Shown here: one piece after another, positions 24,728 through 34,203 of the stretch | Layout of the letters: every line of letters begins with the position of its first letter | How positions within the stretch are numbered: the stretch's first letter is position 1 | NCBI GenBank assembly: GCA_015501075.1 | Contig: JADNYJ010000028.1 | Span: 186,001 to 250,000 of the forward strand | Reading direction: 5' to 3' | DNA length: 64,000 nucleotides | DNA from: Gymnopilus junonius | Lineage: Eukaryota > Basidiomycota > Agaricomycetes > Agaricales > Galerinaceae | Program-made: the position numbers and the translations under genes | The notes under the pieces: model-generated | What the model was told of the DNA's origin: nothing | Database searches by the model: none | What the model saw: only the letters and a program-made list of their open reading frames with translations

Positions 24728-25997
24728 ATGAGACGAGAGAGGAAAGGCAGGAATAGAAATGGACGTTCAAGCCCCGGCGGAAAGGGTTGAAGTAGACGCC
24801 CTGCTAAGGTACAGCTAGAAGAAAGGAGAGGAGGAGTGCAGAAGGAGCTGAAAAATCATCATCTCCTGACTTATAAAGGGGGAAACGGAGCATGCAGGGC
24901 TGCACTTCTACCGTCATCCCTGGACCACGCTAAGAATTGATCTTACACTCGTTACTAGGTTCGACAATGGGCCCGAGTTCCCATTGCTTCTCGGCATTGC
25001 AAGGGCATGCCATGGAGAATGCAGAGCAACGTTCGAACTTCGAATAATGCGCAGTACATGGAATAAAAAGAGAAAGAGCGGAGAACGAAGACCTGCTGAG
25101 TGGGGAAATTTTGCCGTAATAATTAGTCAACTTCACTTATCAGAAGGCCGAAATCCAATATATGGGCCCGAAGTGAAGCATATTTCACATCTGAAAGTTG
25201 ATTGCTTGTGGCAGAAAGCCGGCGTTCGTAATTACGAAGATTTAAGGGCTAGCCAACGAGCCATTAGCATCATGCACCATCATGCACCATCACCTTGCCA
25301 TCACCACGTCCCGATTTACTTTTAGAACCTATAAATAGCCCTCGGAACGTCCTACGAAAATTGCATGATAGAAACTTATGTAAGCAGGTTGGTCTCTAAC
25401 TCGGAGACCTCCTCGGTACGAAGGCGGAAGACGAGGCAATTCTGGGCTCTGACAAACTTTCCTTCATTCTATGTCTATTCAGTGTTCACGGCATTTAGCA
25501 ATGTGCTGACGTCGACGTCGATTTCAAGACCCCTTCGTCATTTGACCTTTAAGTGACTCGGAAAGCCTGCTACTGTGCTACATTGCCAGGATTCCGATCA
25601 GTACAACTGACATCTGACTTGACTTCTGTTCTTCAGATTATGCCTATGTAGTCTCGAATGTGTTGCTCAAGGTTTGACGTCAAATCTTCAGGAACAAACG
25701 GTGAAAAGAGAACTTGGAGAGAACCCCACTTCCTATCCCGAGATCCGTTTTGCATGGCCACGCCAAGGTCAAAGTCACCGTCGAGGAAAAGGAATTCTGG
25801 ATCTCTATAAGTGCTTGTCCGAATAGACTGCAATTCTGTCTCTTAATTGTACATAAAATAGAACAAACAGGTGCGATTATTGGTATCTGTGCCTCGCAGC
25901 TTGCCACCACCACACCGAAGTCCGTTGAATGGTGAATTGACAGCCATTATGCCTTCACGTTTACTTTTTTAATTGTCGACGTGTCAAGAAGAGGATT
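24728..25997. other. intergenic, no supported gene
   Basis: About 1.27 kb. It includes a short direct repeat of CATCATGCAC at about 25269-25290 and several overlapping short frames (for example 24984-25325, +). None of these shows a recognisable domain. Confidence 0.4.
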
Positions 25998-26004
25998 GTA
26001 TAAA
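25998..26004 (+). promoter_or_regulatory. TATA box of the secreted-protein gene at 26049
   Basis: GTATAAAAGG lies about 50 bp before the ATG at 26049. Its position and sequence fit a core promoter element. Confidence 0.5.
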
Positions 26005-26048
26005 AGGGATGAACTTTCATCGATCTGAACTTCCTAAGCACGACAGTG

Positions 26049-26400
26049 ATGAAGATTTTCACTCTCTTCGCAGTAGCGCTGCTACATGGAGCTGCAGCTC
26101 AGTCGACCATTCCGGGCCTGAACCAACCCTGTGCGTATATCTCTATTCAAAATGTGTCCGATCTGATGACTGGCTTCTGCAGGCAACAACTCCAGCAGTG
26201 ATCCAGTCGTACGTACTGTGCGTTTCATAGTACTTGGCAAGATTACTGACACTCGCCTCCTTTCCAAATCGTGACCTTATAACAGACGTGTAAATTCGCA
26301 TTCAACCCTTTCCGATATTATATTGATACTTATCACATCTTATAGGCCCTAGTGTACTTTTGAAGTGCTGCTTCACGACTCCAGAACACGGAATGTAGGA
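26049..26400 (+). CDS. small secreted protein candidate, 3' structure unsure
   Basis: The ATG at 26049 opens a typical secretory signal peptide (MKIFTLFAVALLHGAAAQ), followed by STIPGLNQP. Exon 1 ends at 26130 before GTGCGT, and an acceptor at 26181-26182 continues in phase with NNSSSDPVV. Later pieces such as TCKFAFNPF (about 26284) and LLKCCFTTP (about 26356) lie between plausible splice signals and would add Cys residues, but I cannot fix the last exons. It is probably a short cysteine-containing secreted protein of the kind common in mushroom genomes. The function is unknown. Confidence 0.45.
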
Positions 26401-26867
26401 TCACTTTTCATTGGTCACATCATCTGCAAATATTGAAATTTCTGATTTGTAGATGCCGGCCAGTAGATTCAGTCTGCCCCGGCTGATAACTTGCGCCGCT
26501 ACCTGAAGCGCACTGGAACATTATTCAGAGAACATACTAGCTACAAATGTGTATCAACTGTCAAGTCAAAAGTGCTCAGTAATTAAGACCATGCCTTATA
26601 ACTCTCTGTATCTCGAAGTCCATGGTTCTATGAAGTACACGTTTACTCAAGCTAAAATTGAACATAAAAGTAAAGAAATGGAAGTTATTTTCTCTCTGAC
26701 GGTGCACTGCGTGGAGCAAAACGTGAGCGCGTGAGCGTCCACTGATGTAAATATTTGGTTTGGTTGATCCTCAGCCGGTCCCGAATACGGGTATCTTGAC
26801 CCCCGAGCCCTAGAAGCACCTCTTCTTTCACGATCTCTTGAGTCATTTTCACGATTAATTTCTCCTC
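26401..26867. other. intergenic
   Basis: About 470 bp between two genes for secreted proteins. A frame at 26549-26734 has no recognisable content. The right end contains the promoter of the gene at 26868. Confidence 0.4.
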
Positions 26868-27755
26868 ATGCTTCGCCGACTCGCCTTTGTCACTTTTCCA
26901 TGTCTACTTCAGGCTTTACTGGTTCTAGCCTGCGAAGGAGAATGCATCACCGGTATCACCAAGGCGTTAGTGGGCAATTACTCCGTCCCTTTCGACATCG
27001 CCTCTCAAAGCATTGTGAGCATATCTCGGTGGAACCCGCCTTGGACCTTTTTATTGAATTCCTCAATTCCGCTCTAGGCGGACACCATTTTCTCCCGCCT
27101 CGTCCAGAATCCTAAAGCCGGGATCCCCGCAATCGCCTACATCAGTCCCATTATAGACGAGTATCACAAGCGAGCAGAAGATAACATGCGGACCACGATA
27201 TTCAAGACCTACTTTCACGGCAAGTGCCAAGACCCCGTCACCAATATCGATCCGGATGGTTGTCCCAACCCTGATTGTCCCGTCGTCTGTGGAACGCCTG
27301 GTTCGATGGTCCATTTCTACTCAGTTTTCCGCTATCGCGCGTTCAACTCGACTGTCAATACCTGGAATGATATCATAGATTCTGATTCGACTCCGTATAA
27401 GCTCGTGGAACGAGCTGTGCTAGCCGCTGCTCCTTCATCGTCGACCAACAACTCTGGGCCCAACCAGAAGAGAAACAGACAGTTGCTCAGATTTATGCGC
27501 TTCGCTTACTCTAACACTCATCCTCCTGATGACCAGGCTGATATTACTGGTCGACTATCTGTGGATAACTCAGACGACGATGTCGACATTGAGAGGCGGG
27601 AAGACCCCAGAGCGAAGGAGCTCAAGACCTACTTGCGCCAATTTCGTTTACAATTGACAACGAACTGTGGTGGGACGGCGACTGGAAAGACGAATTCACT
27701 TCCGAATTGTAGCTGGGAACAAAGTTTCAAAAACTATATCCTGTCCTTCCCTTGA
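26868..27755 (+). CDS. secreted conserved hypothetical protein
   Basis: Exon 1 is 26868-27014, the intron is 27015-27077 and exon 2 is 27078-27755; together they encode 274 residues. The N-terminus (MLRRLAFVTFPCLLQALLVL, then ACEGECITGITKAL) is a good signal peptide followed by a mature start with Cys residues. The protein continues ADTIFSRLVQNPKAGIPAIA, then a Cys-rich stretch (CPNPDCPVVCG), a polar region with Asn and Ser, an acidic segment (DNSDDDVDIERREDP) and a C-terminus with two more Cys. The composition suggests an extracellular, disulfide-bonded protein. I have seen similar uncharacterised proteins in basidiomycetes but cannot name a domain. It lies tandem to another secreted-protein gene. 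Confidence 0.65.
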
Positions 27756-28108
27756 TGATACCGCAACGACGACGCCATCGTTTCTCCAATATAGCTATAC
27801 TATCCCCTCCTTTGACAGACTTATACAGAATACTACTCACGGATGCATTGTTTGTACATACTGCGAATGAGCTAGATCCCGTTTTACAGATAAAAGCTGT
27901 TAGAGAACGTATATTGGAGAGGCAACCACTATCGCAGATTGGGCAGCTCTGACAACGGCGGGTTGTGTGCGATTATGCAATGTGCCTGTATGCTTGATGA
28001 CAGCAGAGCAAGAAACATCAGATTAATGGAATATGTGAAGTTGACAACGTCAGGTACGCGAATAATAAATAAGGGATGAAGCCAGAAAAGAGGGTATCGT
28101 CACGCCTA
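27756..28108. other. convergent intergenic spacer
   Basis: About 350 bp holding the 3' untranslated regions of the secreted-protein gene and of SEC14. Nothing else was seen. Confidence 0.45.
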
Positions 28109-29159
28109 CTAGGCAGTCTTCCATGGGCCAGCATCGCTCAAAGTGCATCCACCTGCGCACTCACAAGTGCCACCATATTGCTTGGGCAAATTCTCCTTCG
28201 GAATCTGCTTCAGCAGCTCATCCTTATACCCACTGCCCAAAATACTGATCTTCTTCACAGTCACTTCGTCCAGCCAAGGCTTGATCACCGTCCATACAGC
28301 GCTGAATGCCCAAGGTGCGTTGATGATGTAGAATTTTCCGAGTGTCTCGGGGTATCTGTCCTGTCCGATGGAGGAGGCAGCGGAAACGTAGGTTCTGACG
28401 TGGTAGAAGTTGGAGATGGAGACACCTTGTAGATCGAGGATGGTGCAGAACGTTTCGACGGGATGACCAGCTGCCGCTGAGCAGGCGGGTAGGCGTACTG
28501 TGAGGGATCTTTCGTATTCCCATACGAGATGCTGAAGCAGGCGTTCTTCGGTTGTGACAGCGTAGAGGGCGGTAGGGTCTACTTTCCCTAGGAACTCAAC
28601 GTATACTGGACGACCATCCTGAATGACAATAAACGACTGGATACTAAGAGATAGGGAAGATGATGTACCTTGTCGCATTTGTGGTAATATTGAGGGTAAT
28701 ATTTGACCACTTCGGCCTGTTCTTTGAAATCAAAGTTCCTGATTGACGATACTACTGAGTAAGATGAACGATGGAGAATATAAAGCTTTACTGACTTCAC
28801 GATCTCTTCTACACCAAAATCTTTTCGCCATTTCTCAGCAGCGATTATCATCTCCTTTGCTTTGGCCAGATCAAATTTACGAGCGCGAAGAAATCTAGGG
28901 GTAAGATAATCTCAGTCTCGTTCTACTGCCACTGTTAGGGTAAGGGCGCAATATATAAAAAGAAAAAGTACCTCAACAGAGTAGCATCGTCCATTCGCTC
29001 CTCTACAAATGCCCCTTCAGCCTTGAGTTCCGTCTTGAACTTTTCAAGGGTATGAAGTTGGATAACGGTAAGATTTCCAAGGCGGCCTGGCTCGGGGCGA
29101 TAGTTCGGATCGGTGATGCCTTCAGGCATCGGAGAGGCACTAGCAGACTGTGAGGCCAT
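28109..29159 (-). CDS. SEC14: SEC14-type phosphatidylinositol/phosphatidylcholine transfer protein
   Basis: Start at 29159, four exons, stop at 28109. The N-terminal CRAL-TRIO-N part reads [40 protein letters not shown] and [16 protein letters not shown]. The lipid-binding CRAL-TRIO domain contains [31 protein letters not shown] cysteine context, [35 protein letters not shown] and [20 protein letters not shown], followed by [11 protein letters not shown]. All are hallmarks of Sec14. These cytosolic and Golgi proteins exchange PI and PC and support vesicle formation at the trans-Golgi. All exons join in phase, so the gene looks intact. It is divergent from SEC62, with about 770 bp between the starts. 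Confidence 0.92.
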
Positions 29160-29932
29160 TACAGTAGAGGAGAATGAGATCCAACAAGGCGAAGGAGGTG
29201 ATATCTGGGTATAAAAGGGTATCGGTCCAAGCTGCGAGGGCGAAATTGTTAAGCGTAGCGGTGTGACTGACTTTTGATCATAAAGCGGTCACATATCGGC
29301 ACTGCCTTGCCGCCCATGCAACACGGTTCAGGGCGATGCTCCGGCCTGTGCGGAGGTAGCAAAGATTCTGCCTTGAAGAAACCAGGCATGGTGGAAATGT
29401 GAGTAGGTTGAAGCACCGGAAGGTACTTTTCTTCTTCTTTGATTAACACGTCGAGTCTAGGCCAGTAGTGTGAATTGTTGGTGAACTGATTTGTCAAACC
29501 TTTCGAAAAACTCATGATTTTCTTTTCTAAAGGAAAATTGGATTCACAGTGGCAGAATCTGTTCGAGTTGAAACACTTTCAAGAGTCCTCCTTTCGCAAA
29601 CAAAAAATACTCACCGACGCAATTTGATCCGTTCCAAAGCCCTCCATGGGAGCGGAGATGTGATCGCCCGTCCAAAAACAGATACTTGGTGGCTGTGTAC
29701 TCCTTCCAGTCACAACGTGTGGATTGTGACGTGTCCTTGGCTTCGACGTCGCCAGCGCACCATTCTCCGTGTCTTCATCCCCCTCCAGCCCTTTCCTCCT
29801 CAGCATCAGGGGCGCCACTTTGAGATTGTGGCTTGACGAAAGGTTAGATTTATATTCTCGACACTGAACCTCATTGCTGAATTGCATCATTTACAGGCTT
29901 TGCTAGTCATCTAGAACGACCAATCAATAGAT
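29160..29932. promoter_or_regulatory. SEC14-SEC62 divergent upstream region
   Basis: About 770 bp between two divergent secretory-pathway genes. Minus-strand open frames at 29249-29515 and 29579-29890 are separated by a possible GT-AG intron, but the two exons do not join in phase at the obvious sites. A small extra gene is therefore possible but not supported. Confidence 0.4.
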
Positions 29933-30868
29933 ATGGAACAGCAGGCGAAAGCTCCTCCTGACATCAAAAAGATTGCCCAATTCCTTCGTGGCGGGGGCTC
30001 TGGTATGAAAATCCGCGTTGGCGCACTGAACGGAAAGCGTCTGGACTACTTCAAGGGTGCGCTTTCCCTTCTGATGCTGTTCTAAGATTTGGCTGATGTT
30101 AAATTCAGGCAAATCTGCCATCAAAGCCCTCCTTTCACCTGCTTTCGCCAAAGTCAAGGGTGCCCAAAAAGTCACTTCCGAAGCTGAAGCCCAAACACTA
30201 CTCCAGGCCGTCAATGCTTATGCCTTCTTCCTCCGTGTGCAACGTGGTGGCCCTACAGGATCCTCATCCTCATCTCCTAAAGCCCTTCAAATTATCCCCG
30301 AGCAACAGTTCTCCCCTGACGAATATTACGCCTGGTTCTATGAAGGTTCACAATGGACCACATACGCAGGAGGCTTCCTGATGGTCGCCATCATGCTTGC
30401 TGGCGTCATGTTCCCGCTCTGGCCACCCATCATGCGTCTTGGAGTGTGGTACCTGAGTATTGGCATGCTGGGCCTCATTGGTCTCTTCTTTGGTATTGCC
30501 ATCGTTCGGTTGATATTCTACATCATTACCGTCATCGTCGCCAGCCCGGGGATCTGGATATTCCCGCAACTGTTCGCTGATGTTGGATTTGTACGTTTCA
30601 GTTTATTTTATTTAACGGACGAATCAACTCATCCATTCTTGTCTTGTTATAGGTCGAATCCTTTATTCCTCTGTGGGAGTGGGACCTTCCTAAAAAGAAG
30701 TCCAAGAAAAAGAAAGGCGACAAGGAAAAGAAGGAAAAAAGCAAATCGTCATCGGAAAAACTCAAAGACAACGGCGGCGCGTTCATCGAAGAGGTCGACG
30801 ACTCGGAAAACTCTCGACCACAGAGTCGCAGCGCTCGTATAGAAGAAGTTGAGGATGAGGACGCGTAA
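29933..30868 (+). CDS. SEC62: translocation protein SEC62
   Basis: Exons 29933-30056, 30109-30590 and 30653-30868 encode 273 residues. The N-terminal cytosolic domain reads DIKKIAQFLRGGGSGMKIRV, LDYFKGKSAIKALLSPA. Two hydrophobic helices follow (FLMVAIMLAGVMFPLW and YLSIGMLGLIGLFFGIAIVR, then IFYIITVIVASPGIWIFP), and the conserved FADVGFVESFIPLW motif. The C-terminus is a Lys-rich then acidic tail (KKKSKKKKGDKEKKEKSKS). This is the standard layout of Sec62, the ER membrane subunit that works with Sec61/Sec63 in post-translational protein import. All joins are in phase and the gene looks intact. Confidence 0.93.
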
Positions 30869-31467
30869 CTCGGATGTAGTATTTGTACTTCTGATATCTT
30901 GCATTCCACCATACGCCATTATATATTATATTTTCACTTATTATTTTGTCTGTCTTGGTGTTCCTATGGGGTCTTCTGAGTAATGTGCACGTTAAATCGG
31001 GGCTATTATTTACAGGATTTTCGTCAGGTCCGAAGTACAACCATGGCCGTGGTTCGACGCCTCTTGATTGCCTTGTTGAGTCTTGACAAATGGTGGTTGG
31101 CTACGACAATTTAAATGCCGATGACGGGAGTGAACACGAGGCCGTGATAAAGCACGTGCTTGTGATATTCCATCGGAGTTTAAACCTTGGTTGACCACGA
31201 ACTTAAGCGCGCGACCCTTGTCAAACCTTTTCATCAGAACCACAACATCACCCAGTTTTCTACGTGTCACTTTGTGGTCGTCACCCCTCATTATGCCCAC
31301 CTATTACTACTGTTTGTGAATACACACGACCTAGAGCCTCAAGCATTTCCTTTCCTTTCGTGTTGCCTTGCCTTGGGTGACGAGGAATAACCTCATGATT
31401 ATGGTACGTCGCTCTTTTTCTTCATTCGGTGATCTGTTTTTCGGAGCATGCTACCTATCTCTTGACA

Positions 31468-31634
31468 CCCCTATCGGTGCTAATTCGCCTACCATGCGGC
31501 GTGCCGGCCTTATGTCTCCGTGAGGTCGGCCTTTTTTTTTGTATTCCAGTCGCTCAAGGATCCTAGCACAACTTAGCGCTAAACGCTGTTGAATGGTGTC
31601 GTTCTTGAGGTCTTTGACTGAGCATACGAGGGGG
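31468..31634 (+). ncRNA. intronic structured element, copy 1
   Basis: This 167 nt element opens with CCCCTATCGGTGCT (31468-31481) and closes with AGCATACGAGGGGG (31621-31634). The ends can pair as CCCCT/AGGGG, CG/CG and TGCT/AGCA with small internal loops. Inside are a hairpin GCCGGCC (31503-31509) with GGTCGGC (31524-31530) and a stem CTCAAG (31553-31558) with CTTGAG (31604-31609). It sits in the intron 31404-31721. Confidence 0.5.
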
Positions 31635-31849
31635 TCTCAAGGTTTGTTTCAATGCTTTTGTTTCTTCTTTTATAACTGATGTCCGAATCAATTCTGTGTA
31701 CTAATGTATGCAATTCAACAGGGCTCAGTCGTAAATCCTGCCGTTCAATTCGTTCTTCATCCGGCGATGAAAAACGATGTTTTTTGTTTGGTATGTTTTT
31801 TTTTATTAGTCTTGTTTCTTTTCTGGCCTACTTTTCATATTCCTGAATA

Positions 31850-32147
31850 CCCCTATCGGTGCTACGGCGCCTACGGCGCACCAACCAGTATACAGGATCG
31901 TCTACTGGCTGGATTGTCATGTCATTGGGCCTAACAGGAGTTAAGCTTAACTCCTGTTACTATTTGGGTCACTTTTCGAGGTCGAGAGCTTGGCTTCCGG
32001 CCGTCGAGCAGTACCAAGGATTGCTTACCCTAGTTATGGAAGCTCCACTTGATGTGGGGAGGATCCGGCCGGGTTGTGTGCTGGTTAGTGCCCGCTACGT
32101 CCTTTGGTCTGTACCAGTGGAGGCTCTTGACTGAGCATACGAGGGGG
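31850..32147 (+). ncRNA. intronic structured element, copy 2
   Basis: This 298 nt element opens with CCCCTATCGGTGCT (31850-31863) and closes with AGCATACGAGGGGG (32134-32147). The interior contains a perfect 28-nt palindrome (31932-31959, arms TAACAGGAGTTAAG and its complement). It also has CCAGTA/TACTGG (about 31891-31914) and other short stems. It lies in the intron 31791-32225. The interior sequence is unrelated to copy 1. Confidence 0.5.
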
Positions 32148-32434
32148 TTTCTAGATATGCTTCCATTCATTTCTTTCGTCTTCTATGTCAAGCGATGGGT
32201 TTGTTAATTCATCTATATATTCTAGGATCTCCGTGGTACACCCCTATCGTGTCGACATGAAGCAGTCACATCTTTTTAACTCTAGCACATTGCCGAGAAG
32301 ACGTTAAGACTGAACAGTCATTCAAATATCTACAATGCAAGTGGCATGTACTTTCTGTGGTATGTTTGTTGTCAAACGTTCACCTACTCTTTATTCCTTT
32401 TATTTTGTTTGTCATGAAATTTCGGCGGATGTGC

Positions 32435-32600
32435 CCCCTATCGGTCTTTGTTGCATTTGCTAGGATTGCTCCATCAAATGCAACACCAAGTCATTGCACG
32501 GGATTTGTTATTCATGCAGGTGTAACTTGGCGAGGCCGTTATGTCACTGGCTGTGGGTCAGTGGTATAATGCAGAGTATTCTGGATCAGCATACGAGGGG
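32435..32600 (+). ncRNA. intronic structured element, copy 3
   Basis: This 166 nt element opens with CCCCTATCGG (32435-32444) and closes with AGCATACGAGGGG (32588-32600). A perfect 10-bp stem pairs GTTGCATTTG (32450-32459) with CAAATGCAAC (32475-32484). A second candidate stem pairs CCAAGT with ACTTGG. The TGCT half of the closing stem is missing (TCTTT instead), yet AGCATACGA is kept. This suggests that part of the motif is conserved for its sequence. It lies in the intron 32360-32684. Confidence 0.5.
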
Positions 32601-32903
32601 TTCCTTCATGCCCATATTTTTTTTCTGTCCACTATTGGCGTTCTTTAGAAGACTTGATCCTCAATTCTGACCATATTTCTCCAGGACCCTCCTACAGTGA
32701 TGTGATATCCTGATTTCATTGTGTAAGTCATAGTTGATTTTATCAATAATTTTTTTTCTTTTCGATCTCTTTTGGCTAATCTACTTCGTCTAGGTTGCCT
32801 CGCAAATGGTCGCTTGAGAATTTTCTTCGAACAACTGAATCACAAGAATTACTAGGTGGGCTAATTCATTCAATGGTGTACATTTCCCTTTTTGTTAGAT
32901 GTT

Positions 32904-33145
32904 CCCCTATCGGTGCTGCTGCGCTTATTGGCGTTATTTGGTCCTGGGCAGGGAATAACATTGGACCACATCTGTACTCCGGATTCTTCTTATCAATGAG
33001 GATAACAGCCTGGCGCATAGGGCTAGTCTCCGTGCCCCAAGTATATTCCTTAGTGGGACTATCGGTCCTACTGGTTGCAAGAACTTGTAACCTATCGGTG
33101 GAAACTTGTTTTCACCGGGAAGTTCTGATTCAGCATACGACGGGG
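32904..33145 (+). ncRNA. intronic structured element, copy 4
   Basis: This 242 nt element opens with CCCCTATCGGTGCTGCT (from 32904) and closes with AGCATACGACGGGG (33132-33145), which has one inserted C. Stems include TGGTCC/GGACCA (about 32938-32967) and AGAACTT (33080-33086) with AAGTTCT (33120-33126). The latter encloses an 8-bp hairpin GGTGGAAA (33097-33104) with TTTTCACC (33109-33116). CTATCGG recurs inside at about 33060 and 33092. It lies in the intron 32876-33209. Confidence 0.5.
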
Positions 33146-33981
33146 TTCATCATTCTGTTCTTTACCTTTATTTTCATTTCATCACTGAACTGAACTGAGG
33201 TCTTTATAGTTGTAGAATTGGACAGCCAACGACTAATGCATCAGTGAGTAGTATTTTATTATATTAGCTTGAACCCTTTCGAGCATGTTGCCACCTTGAA
33301 ACACCTATCGATGAGTGATGTATAAGGCCATGAGAAAGCAAAGATATCTTTTTGGGACTTCCGTCCCGATCAAGTGCTGTATAGGATATAATGCCTGTTG
33401 CGGTGTTGCCCATAATACGTAGGGCATGGTCACTTTGACTTGCTGTTCTTTCCCGAGTCGATGCAGGCGAGAGTACGGCTAGTGTTGAATAGCTGTAAGC
33501 TAGTGCCCTAAATCATGCGCCAGGCAGAGGTCCCCAATGGTAGTTTTTTATATGGACGTTGTTCTTAAGAATCATCCGTCTGATCGCATTTTTGTTTCTC
33601 GATACTTATGGTTCGTCCTCAGATTCTTGTCCCTGGTTGATCACTGGAGATGTCAAATGTTGTTACCCCCCGGATGCAATTCCATCCAGTATTATGTCGT
33701 TTCCTGGTTATTTCACTGTCAAGGACTGCCCCATTTTTATGGCACGTAAGTTCTATAATAGCATAATCAAAAATCGCTTTTGTTTGGTATTGCATGATGG
33801 TTATGACAGAACCCTTTAAAAATGCCTTGACCAGAAGCGTGGAATGTGCTTTGTCGAAAGCAGCGAAGTAGCTTTCACTAGATGCTGTGCTCCTAAGCCT
33901 GAGACTAGATATTCATCTAAGCCGACATTGAGGGCTATAACATTGAATTAGAATGAGTTCAGCACTGAGTATGGTATGCAA

Positions 33982-34159
33982 TTGTAGTTGGATACAAGGT
34001 ATTGATACAAGTGTATGCGAGAAGTCCTGTTGGAGGAATATGAACGGGAAAGATAAGCTATGTAAAGCAAAATGAGATGATGTATGGTTGTAGTTGGATA
34101 CAAGATGATGGATACAATATGAATGCGATAAGTCCTGTTGGAGGATATACGAGAGAAAG
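33982..34159 (+). repeat. diverged direct repeat, two copies, period about 106 bp
   Basis: TTGTAGTTGGATACAAG occurs at 33982 and again at about 34088. In both copies it is followed by GATACAA, TGCGA and AAGTCCTGTTGGAGGA, then TA and a purine-rich end. The copies are clearly related but differ by small indels. The repeat lies just past the stop codon of the minus-strand cystathionine gamma-synthase gene, probably in its 3' untranslated region or beyond. Confidence 0.7.
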
Positions 34160-34203
34160 AAAAAAAGAAGGATATAAAAGTCATGAAAACCAAAATAAAA
34201 GCT

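Larger units (their letters stand above)
31250..33850 (+). ncRNA. putative spliced host transcript carrying intronic structured elements
   Basis: There is no long open frame here, but splice signals on the plus strand outline a multi-intron gene. Introns are 31404-31721, 31791-32225, 32360-32684, 32723-32793 and 32876-33209, with exons 31722-31790, 32226-32359, 32685-32722 and 32794-32875 between them. Four of the introns are 318-435 nt, far longer than the 40-70 nt normal in this window, and each of those four contains one CCCCTATCGG...AGCATACGA element. The ends of the transcript are not defined. A tiny open frame (ATG at 31394, MIMGSVVNPAVQFVLHPAMK and about 20 more residues) crosses the first two junctions, so a micropeptide cannot be excluded. 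I infer a noncoding host gene, similar in concept to snoRNA host genes. Confidence 0.45.

Noticed and set aside
25264..25312. Short CATCATGCAC repeats as a functional element
   Set aside because: They are a few imperfect copies of a simple sequence, with no other signal nearby.
31468..33145. Intronic elements as C/D or H/ACA snoRNAs, or known ribozymes
   Set aside because: No TGATGA/CTGA box pair near the paired ends and no ACA three bases from the end. The hammerhead core and other ribozyme signatures I know are absent.
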